From NCBI GenBank assembly GCA_031270525.1, contig JAISXN010000189.1, forward strand, positions 1-7,211: DNA of 7,211 bases, given 5' to 3'. The notes below the pieces were generated by a model that did not search any database, was not told where the DNA came from, and saw only the letters and a list, made by a program, of their open reading frames with translations. Below, one piece after another: positions 1-4,922 of the stretch; the first letter of the stretch is position 1, and every line of letters starts with the position of its first letter. The stretch comes from Candidatus Symbiothrix sp. (GTDB lineage: Bacteria; Bacteroidota; Bacteroidia; Bacteroidales; Azobacteroidaceae). The position numbers and the translations under genes are program-made.

Positions 1-860
1 AATAAAGCAATTGCATTGGCAGGATAACCTTTCAGCAGAAATTGAAAAGCCGCCAGATAATCTGTAAAAAAACGGTAAATCATGACTTTTTTATATTGTT
101 TTTCAGGGAGATTTTTGTAAATCATCAAAAGATTATTCCGGAAATTCAGGAAAGTTTTGTGCGGATGTTCCATTTTCAACGTAGCGCCGCCAACATGGTA
201 AACCGTCGATTGCGGAAGGCAAACGATTTTCTTTCCCCTCGCTCGCAATCGCCAACATAAATCAATTTCTTCCTGATGTGCAAAGAAATAAGCATCCAAT
301 CCGCCGGCTTCCAGATAGTCTTTCAGTCGGATAAACAGGCAAGCGCCGCTGGCCCAGAGAACTTCCGTTTCCAGATCATATTGTCCCGAATCCGCTTCAA
401 TCGTGTTGAAAATTCGTCCCCTGCAAAAGGGATATCCGTATAAATCCAAATAGCCGCCGCAAGCTCCGGCATATTCAAAAGCCGATTTATCATTGTAGGA
501 CAATATTTTAGGTTGCAATGCCGTTACTTCCGGATGATTTTCCAAATAATTAATAGCTGTCGTCAACCAATTTTCGGTGACTTCCACATCGGAGTTGAGT
601 AGAACGACATACTCATAATCCAATTGCGCCAAAGCCTTATTGTAACCTTCCGCAAATCCGTAATTTTTATCCAACCGGATAAGCCGGACAGACGGATACG
701 ATTGTTCGAGATAGGGTAGGGAGTTGTCGGTTGAACCGTTGTCGGCCACGATGATATCTGCTTCCTCTTTGGATGTATTTTTTATTAATGCAGGAAGGAA
801 TTTTTCCAGCAACTTCCGACCGTTCCAATTGAGTATGACTACCGCAGTTCTTTTGTTCAT
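1..860 (-). CDS. Family 2 glycosyltransferase, 3' end cut off by the window edge
   Basis: The reading frame starts at the ATG at 860-858 and stays open for 286 codons to the left edge, so the C-terminus is missing. The start of the protein is a GT-A fold of the GT2 family: VVILNWNGR at residues 7-15, the nucleotide-binding ADNGSTDNS at 39-47, NYGFAEGYN at 66-74, and the metal-binding NSD at 89-91 (DXD equivalent). Further on are GACLF at 172-176, the acceptor/catalytic region HQEEIDLCWRLRARG at 195-209, and YHVGG at 221-225. This pattern matches rhamnosyltransferase-like GT2 enzymes (WbbL/RfbF-like) that move a sugar from a nucleotide donor onto a cell-surface glycan at the cytoplasmic face of the inner membrane; donor and acceptor cannot be read from sequence. 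A hydrophobic stretch begins near residue 261, as often seen in the C-terminal part of these proteins. The start overlaps the stop of the upstream acyltransferase gene by ATGA, so it is probably translationally coupled. The family is secure; the exact sugar is unknown. Confidence 0.93.
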   Translation of the reverse strand, partial: MNKRTAVVILNWNGRKLLEKFLPALIKNTSKEEADIIVADNGSTDNSLPYLEQSYPSVRLIRLDKNYGFAEGYNKALAQLDYEYVVLLNSDVEVTENWLTTAINYLENHPEVTALQPKILSYNDKSAFEYAGACGGYLDLYGYPFCRGRIFNTIEADSGQYDLETEVLWASGACLFIRLKDYLEAGGLDAYFFAHQEEIDLCWRLRARGKKIVCLPQSTVYHVGGATLKMEHPHKTFLNFRNNLLMIYKNLPEKQYKKVMIYRFFTDYLAAFQFLLKGYPANAIAL

Positions 861-1747
861 AAACCGGTTTTTTTATATTTCCAACGGTTGTGTGTCCACA
901 AATAGCCGGCAGGATCGCGCAAAATGGTTTTTTCCAGTAATTCCATGTATTTTTTTGTAATTTCAGATTCCTGATTTTCCGCCGGATTCTCGGAAACCAA
1001 TTTGACTTTTCCTTCGTAAAAACTTCTTTTTGTTTTTTTAATATCCAGATAGCAAACAACCGCGCCGGTGTGCCGGGCGATTTTCTCTGTTCCGGTCAGT
1101 ACCGGCGTATCCTGATTGAGAAAACGAACCCAAATATGCGAGTTATTCGGCGAAGGTTTCTGGTCGGACATGAATCCCAACAACCAGTTTTTCCCTGCTT
1201 TCCGCATTTTTACAATTTCCTTATACACATCGTATTTATTGAATCCTACCGAATGAAAACTTTTCCGGATACGCAGAAAAAGTTTGTCGGAAACTTTATT
1301 TCGCAACGGGCGGTATATTTGTCCGATAACCAAGTTTTCATCGGATTTTATCCACAAAGTGATAGACGTTACCCATTCCCAGTTTCCGAAATGTCCCAAC
1401 AATAAAATCACCGGTTTGCCCTGTTTTAGAAAATATTGGACAAGTTCTTCGTTTTTGAAAACAAAATGCCTTTTCATGCGGGATGCAGGCATATTCAACA
1501 GTTTGATGGTCTCAAAGAAATAATCGCAGAAATGATGATAAAAAGCTTTTTCGATAACGCGGATTTCTTTTCGGGATTTATCGGGAAACGAATTAACCAG
1601 GTTTTTGCGAGCCAAATTTTTCCGGTAACCAACTATGTAATAAATGATAAAATAGGCTATATCGGAAAAAAAATACAACAGGCGCAATGGTAAAATTGCC
1701 AATAAAAAACACAATGCGTAAATAATATAGTATAAAAACCGGTTCAT
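857..1747 (-). CDS. Lysophospholipid/lipid A acyltransferase, LpxL/HtrB family
   Basis: This 296-residue protein belongs to the bacterial lipid A acyltransferase family (Lip_A_acyltrans). It most likely transfers a secondary acyl chain from acyl-ACP onto a lipid A precursor at the inner membrane. An N-terminal hydrophobic segment at about residues 5-40 acts as membrane anchor. The catalytic HX4E motif is present as GHFGNWEW, with H119 and E124. SDQKP at 194-198 and the C-terminal WTHNRWK at 284-290 are also typical of the family, and the length is normal (about 290-310). LpxL and LpxM cannot be told apart by eye. Bacteroides-type lipid A is mostly penta-acylated, which fits one secondary acyltransferase, but this is family knowledge and not shown here. 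The start overlaps the mtaB stop by ATGA. A GAGG at 1764-1761 could help ribosome binding, but its 13-base spacing is long and coupling is the simpler explanation. The following glycosyltransferase gene overlaps the stop in the same way. Confidence 0.92.
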   Translation of the reverse strand: MNRFLYYIIYALCFLLAILPLRLLYFFSDIAYFIIYYIVGYRKNLARKNLVNSFPDKSRKEIRVIEKAFYHHFCDYFFETIKLLNMPASRMKRHFVFKNEELVQYFLKQGKPVILLLGHFGNWEWVTSITLWIKSDENLVIGQIYRPLRNKVSDKLFLRIRKSFHSVGFNKYDVYKEIVKMRKAGKNWLLGFMSDQKPSPNNSHIWVRFLNQDTPVLTGTEKIARHTGAVVCYLDIKKTKRSFYEGKVKLVSENPAENQESEITKKYMELLEKTILRDPAGYLWTHNRWKYKKTGL

Positions 1748-3054
1748 ATCGACATCGTTACCTCATTTTCATTAAAATTACCCAAAGTTACGGGAATCAA
1801 ATGATTTATCCAAGAAATTCGATAATCAGTTTCCACTTTGATATAATTTTCCGTAAAACCATGCATTTTATTACCCCTTTTTGTATGTTCAAACAGCACT
1901 TTCCGGCTTGTTCCAACTTGTGAGCGATAAAATTCCTTGATTTTTTGGTCGGAAATTTCCAATAATTGCCGGCTTCGTTCCTGTTTGGTTTGCGGATTTA
2001 CCTGATAGTCAATATTCAAAGCCGCTGTTCCCTGCCGTTCGGAATAACTGAAAACATGCAATTGAGAAACCGGTAAAGATAGGATAAACTGTCTGGCAGT
2101 TTCGAAATATTCGTCCGTCTCGCCTCTCGTTCCTACAATTACATCCACGCCAATAAAAGCATTTGGAAATAATTCTTTAATTTTCAGAATTTTAGAGGCG
2201 AACAAATGTGTGTCATATTTTCTTCGCATCAGTTTCAAAACCTCATCGGAGCCGGATTGCAGCGGGATATGGAAATGCGGGGTAAATCGCCGGGATTGAG
2301 CGACAAACTCCAAAATATCGTCAGTCAGTAAATTAGGTTCGATAGAAGAAATACGGAACCGTTCGACGGATTCTACCTTGTCCAGCGCTTTCACCAGACC
2401 GAAAAAAGTTTCTCCGGTAGATTTTCCGAAATCGCCGATATTCACGCCGGTCAGAACGATTTCTTTTCCGCCGTCTTTTCCTGCTTCTTCGGCCATTTTT
2501 ACCAAATCGGCTATTCGACCGTTGCGGCTGCGTCCACGGGCAAACGGAATGGTGCAATACGAACAATAATAATCGCAACCGTCCTGGACTTTCAAAAAGT
2601 ATCGCGTGCGGTCGCCTTTTGAACAGGAAGGCGTAAATATGTGAATATCTTTGATTGGCGAAACGAATATCCTGTCGTCATTACGGGCGTGAGCAAGGCT
2701 ATCCAGAAATTTTGCGATTTCCGCTTTTTGTCCTGTCCCCAAGACCAAATCAACGCCTTCTATTTTACTGACTTCATCCGGCTTCAGTTGTGCGTAACAG
2801 CCCACTGCAACCACATAAGAGCCGGGATGCTGCTTACTGATTTTCCGAATGGCCTGGCGGCATTTTTTATCTGCTAATTCCGTGACGGAGCAAGTGTTAA
2901 TAATGCAAATATCGGCTTTTTCACCCGGCAGGACTTTGCGAACGCCTTGTTCGGCTAATTGCTTACCGATAGTGGAAGTTTCAGCGAAATTGAGTTTGCA
3001 GCCCAAAGTGTAATAAGCTGCTTTTTTGTTTTCGAAAACGTTTTTGTCAATCAT
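1744..3054 (-). CDS. mtaB: tRNA t6A37 (N6-threonylcarbamoyladenosine) methylthiotransferase MtaB
   Basis: A radical-SAM methylthiotransferase of 436 residues. It inserts a methylthio group at C2 of t6A (or cyclic t6A) at position 37 of ANN-decoding tRNAs, using two [4Fe-4S] clusters. The N-terminal UPF0004 domain (about 11-125) has its three cluster cysteines: C19 in LGCKLN, C55 in NTCSVT and C86 in VGCYAQ. The radical-SAM domain (about 148-370) has CX3CX2C at C160, C164 and C167, followed by TIPFARGRSR. FHIPLQSGSD at 261-270 and GVDVIVGTRGE at 302-312 are strongly conserved in the family. The C-terminal 60-70 residues sit where a TRAM domain belongs. GCKLN rather than the GCQMN type, and the overall length, favour MtaB over MiaB or RimO. 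The start is well fixed, because an in-frame TAA lies directly before the ATG and MIDKNVFENKKA resembles Bacteroidales orthologues. It is the first gene of a three-gene minus-strand operon and shares ATGA with the acyltransferase gene. Confidence 0.95.
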   Translation of the reverse strand: MIDKNVFENKKAAYYTLGCKLNFAETSTIGKQLAEQGVRKVLPGEKADICIINTCSVTELADKKCRQAIRKISKQHPGSYVVAVGCYAQLKPDEVSKIEGVDLVLGTGQKAEIAKFLDSLAHARNDDRIFVSPIKDIHIFTPSCSKGDRTRYFLKVQDGCDYYCSYCTIPFARGRSRNGRIADLVKMAEEAGKDGGKEIVLTGVNIGDFGKSTGETFFGLVKALDKVESVERFRISSIEPNLLTDDILEFVAQSRRFTPHFHIPLQSGSDEVLKLMRRKYDTHLFASKILKIKELFPNAFIGVDVIVGTRGETDEYFETARQFILSLPVSQLHVFSYSERQGTAALNIDYQVNPQTKQERSRQLLEISDQKIKEFYRSQVGTSRKVLFEHTKRGNKMHGFTENYIKVETDYRISWINHLIPVTLGNFNENEVTMSI

Positions 3055-3075
3055 TTAAATGAGATAAAGACCCTG

Positions 3076-3106
3076 CAAAATTACCGATTTTCGGTCAAAT
3101 AGCAAA
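3076..3106 (-). promoter_or_regulatory. Bacteroidota-type promoter for the mtaB operon
   Basis: Read on the minus strand, TTTG at 3106-3103 is followed after exactly 19 bases by TAATTTTG at 3083-3076. This fits the known Bacteroidota primary sigma factor pattern (-33 TTTG, 19-21 bases, -7 TAnnTTTG). Transcription would begin near 3070-3068 and give a leader of about 15 bases before the ATG at 3054. No Shine-Dalgarno sequence is evident in that leader, which is normal for this phylum. The match is by eye, with no start-site data. Confidence 0.65.
3083..3095. repeat. Small perfect inverted repeat in the promoter spacer
   Basis: ACCGA-TTT-TCGGT is a perfect 5-bp inverted repeat around three bases. 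It occupies most of the spacer between the -33 and -7 boxes of the proposed mtaB promoter and touches the first base of the -7 box. A protein bound here would block RNA polymerase, so it could be an operator. An inverted repeat this short can also arise by chance. Confidence 0.3.
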
Positions 3107-3144
3107 ATTATTTTTATAGCGTAAAATTTTAGGAGAAAAAATCG

Positions 3145-3152
3145 TAAATTTG
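3145..3152 (+). promoter_or_regulatory. Putative -7 promoter box for the ATPase-nuclease gene
   Basis: TAAATTTG matches the Bacteroidota -7 consensus TAnnTTTG exactly and is followed by C, as is common. No clear TTTG -33 element sits 19-21 bases upstream, so the promoter may be weak or depend on an activator. Transcription would start near 3158-3160, leaving only a few bases before the ATG at 3165, that is, a nearly leaderless mRNA. A purine-rich AGGAGA lies at 3131-3136, but it is upstream of this box and would not be in such a transcript. Confidence 0.5.
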
Positions 3153-3164
3153 CAAAAAAACATT

Positions 3165-4748
3165 ATGAAAAAGTTACCGATAGGGATACAATCTTTTGAA
3201 AAATTACGGTCCGGCGATTTTTTGTATGTGGATAAAACCGAAAACATATACAATATGGTCACAAACGGAAAAATTTATTTTCTTTCTCGTCCGCGCCGTT
3301 TTGGCAAATCCTTACTTATCAGCACAATGGAAGAACTTTTTAAGGGAAATAAAAAATTATTCGAAGGATTGTTTATTTACGACAGGTGGAATTGGGAAGA
3401 ACAATATCCGGTTGTCCGGATAGATTGGACGCAGATCAAACACGGCACTCCGGAAGAAATGGAGCGTAGCATGGTTCCTTTTCTAAAACGAATGGCAACC
3501 GGTTACGGCATACAACTTTTTTCGGAATACGCATCCGACTGTTTTGGAGAATTGATTCAAACTTTGTATGCAAATACCGGAAAACAAGTTGTCGTATTAA
3601 TTGACGAATACGATGTTCCGATACTGGATTCGATAGGCAAAAATATAGAAGAAATAAACAAAATACGTGAATTTCTTAAAGATTTTTACCGGATGCTGAA
3701 AGCTACCGACTACTGTTTAAAATTTACTTTTCTGACCGGTGTATCCAAATTTTCACGGGTGTCGATATTTTCCGTATTAAATAGTCCGAATGATATTACG
3801 TTGGATGAACGCTATGCCACCGTCTGCGGTTATACACAGGAAGAATTGGAATATTATTTTTCCAACCGTATCCTTGATACGGCAAATTATCAAAACTTGA
3901 CTCGCGAAGAATTATTAAAATTTATTAAAGATTGGTACGACGGCTATTCATGGGATGGCAAATCGGCGGTTTATAATCCGTATTCGACTTTGTATTTTTT
4001 TGACAAACATACATTTGACAACTATTGGTTTAGTAGCGGTACACCTTCGTTTTTGGTTGAATTGATTAAAAAACGCAATGATTTATCGCCGGTATTATCA
4101 CCGGTTACCATGACTTCGACGGCATATAACAGCTGGGATCCGGATAGTATAGGCGCTGTGCCGCTGTTATTCCAAACCGGTTACCTGACGGTTAAAAAAA
4201 TGGAATTGGATTATGAACGAGTGCCTTTATACACTTTGGCATCACCCAATAAAGAAGTCAATATTTCCATGCAGGAACATTTGATGGTTGCTTATACTTC
4301 TTCTCCGATCGACCAGGTGAATAATTTACGCAAAGCGATGCAACAGCAAATCATGCAGAACGATGCAAAAGGCTTGGAAAACAGTTTTAAAAAGCTGTTG
4401 GCTTATGTTCCCTATCAGTTGGACGGTAAAAGCGAAGCCTATTATCATTCCATATTTCTGATAGCAATGAGTTTATTGGGATTTGATGTTCAAGGAGAAA
4501 TAGCTACTAACCATGGGCGGATCGACGCTGTATGGGAACAGTCGGGACAGGTTGTCATTGCCGAATTGAAATACGGCGCCGGGAAAAAAGCCGAAACATT
4601 GCTCTCCGAGGCATTGACGCAAATTCACGACCGGCGGTATTATGAAAGATACATTGATCGCGAGCTGAAGTTATTGGGGATTGCTTTTACCGGGGTGGAG
4701 GTTGCTTGCAGGATTGAGGCGGATGCTAAGGCTTTTTCTGCCGGGTGA
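3165..4748 (+). CDS. Predicted AAA-ATPase with C-terminal PD-(D/E)XK nuclease domain
   Basis: From the ATG at 3165 the protein has 527 residues and begins MKKLPIGIQSFEKLR, the usual opening of this family. The N-terminal part (about 1-205) matches the AAA-ATPase_like domain: YVDKT near residue 21, a Walker A-like loop RPRRFGKSLL at 42-51, and a Walker B strand VVVLIDEYD at 142-150. FLTGVSKFSRVSIFS at about 189-203 is a conserved downstream motif. The C-terminal part (about 405-515) matches PDDEXK_9: D454 in HGRIDAVW, then E467 and K469 in AELKYG, the PD-(D/E)XK catalytic triad, with Q486 in ALTQIHDRRYY nearby. All expected active-site residues are present and the length is normal, so the gene looks intact. 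An in-frame TTG at 3150 would add five residues, but it lies in the promoter box. Such genes are often multicopy in Bacteroidota genomes and their biological role is not established. Nuclease activity is inferred from the fold. It stands alone, divergent from mtaB and convergent with the next gene. Confidence 0.9.
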   Translation: MKKLPIGIQSFEKLRSGDFLYVDKTENIYNMVTNGKIYFLSRPRRFGKSLLISTMEELFKGNKKLFEGLFIYDRWNWEEQYPVVRIDWTQIKHGTPEEMERSMVPFLKRMATGYGIQLFSEYASDCFGELIQTLYANTGKQVVVLIDEYDVPILDSIGKNIEEINKIREFLKDFYRMLKATDYCLKFTFLTGVSKFSRVSIFSVLNSPNDITLDERYATVCGYTQEELEYYFSNRILDTANYQNLTREELLKFIKDWYDGYSWDGKSAVYNPYSTLYFFDKHTFDNYWFSSGTPSFLVELIKKRNDLSPVLSPVTMTSTAYNSWDPDSIGAVPLLFQTGYLTVKKMELDYERVPLYTLASPNKEVNISMQEHLMVAYTSSPIDQVNNLRKAMQQQIMQNDAKGLENSFKKLLAYVPYQLDGKSEAYYHSIFLIAMSLLGFDVQGEIATNHGRIDAVWEQSGQVVIAELKYGAGKKAETLLSEALTQIHDRRYYERYIDRELKLLGIAFTGVEVACRIEADAKAFSAG

Positions 4749-4922
4749 AAGATGAAATTTCACTTTAGCCAATAAAAAGACCGCAAAGACGCTTTGTGTT
4801 TTTTCGCGTCTTTGCGGTAGAAAATTTATAACTTGATGTTTATATGAATTAAATATTTCGGAGATAGAGACCATGTCCCTGCAAGTATCATGTAAGGGAT
4901 GCCGATCGTAATCTCAATAAAT
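4749..4922. other. Convergent intergenic region
   Basis: These 174 bases separate the ends of two convergent genes. The left half holds the 13-bp stem-loop. The right half (about 4820-4922) is AT-rich at first, and I see no credible gene, RNA or promoter in it. The open frame at 4874-4671 on the minus strand is mostly antisense to the ATPase-nuclease gene and crosses the hairpin, so it is not called. Confidence 0.6.
4780..4818 (-). terminator. 13-bp stem-loop in the convergent gap, likely terminator
   Basis: ACCGCAAAGACGC at 4780-4792 and GCGTCTTTGCGGT at 4806-4818 form a perfect 13-bp stem around a 13-base loop. Read on the minus strand, the stem is followed at once by CTTTTTATT, a U-rich tail, so it looks like an intrinsic terminator for the large gene ending at 4923. 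On the plus strand it is followed by AGAAAATTTAT, a poorer tail, so termination of the ATPase-nuclease transcript here is possible but less certain. CGCAAAGACGC-type palindromes also seem to recur between genes in Bacteroidales, so this may be one copy of a dispersed repeat. Confidence 0.7.

Noticed and set aside
667..1059. 130-codon minus-strand open frame
   Set aside because: It overlaps the acyltransferase and glycosyltransferase genes in another frame, and its translation has no family motif. Both overlapping genes have clear motifs throughout.
3055..3164. Small RNA or riboswitch in the divergent intergenic region
   Set aside because: At 110 bases it already holds two promoters. No conserved riboswitch core or strong hairpin beyond the short operator-like repeat is visible.
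4745..4763. GTGAAA...TTTCAC hairpin at the end of the ATPase-nuclease gene
   Set aside because: The 6-bp, AT-rich stem overlaps the stop codon and has no U-rich tail. The 13-bp stem 17 bases downstream is a far better terminator.
3165..4818. ATPase-nuclease gene as an insertion element bounded by inverted repeats
   Set aside because: The downstream palindrome has no matching copy on the upstream side, no target-site duplication is visible, and the protein is not a transposase.
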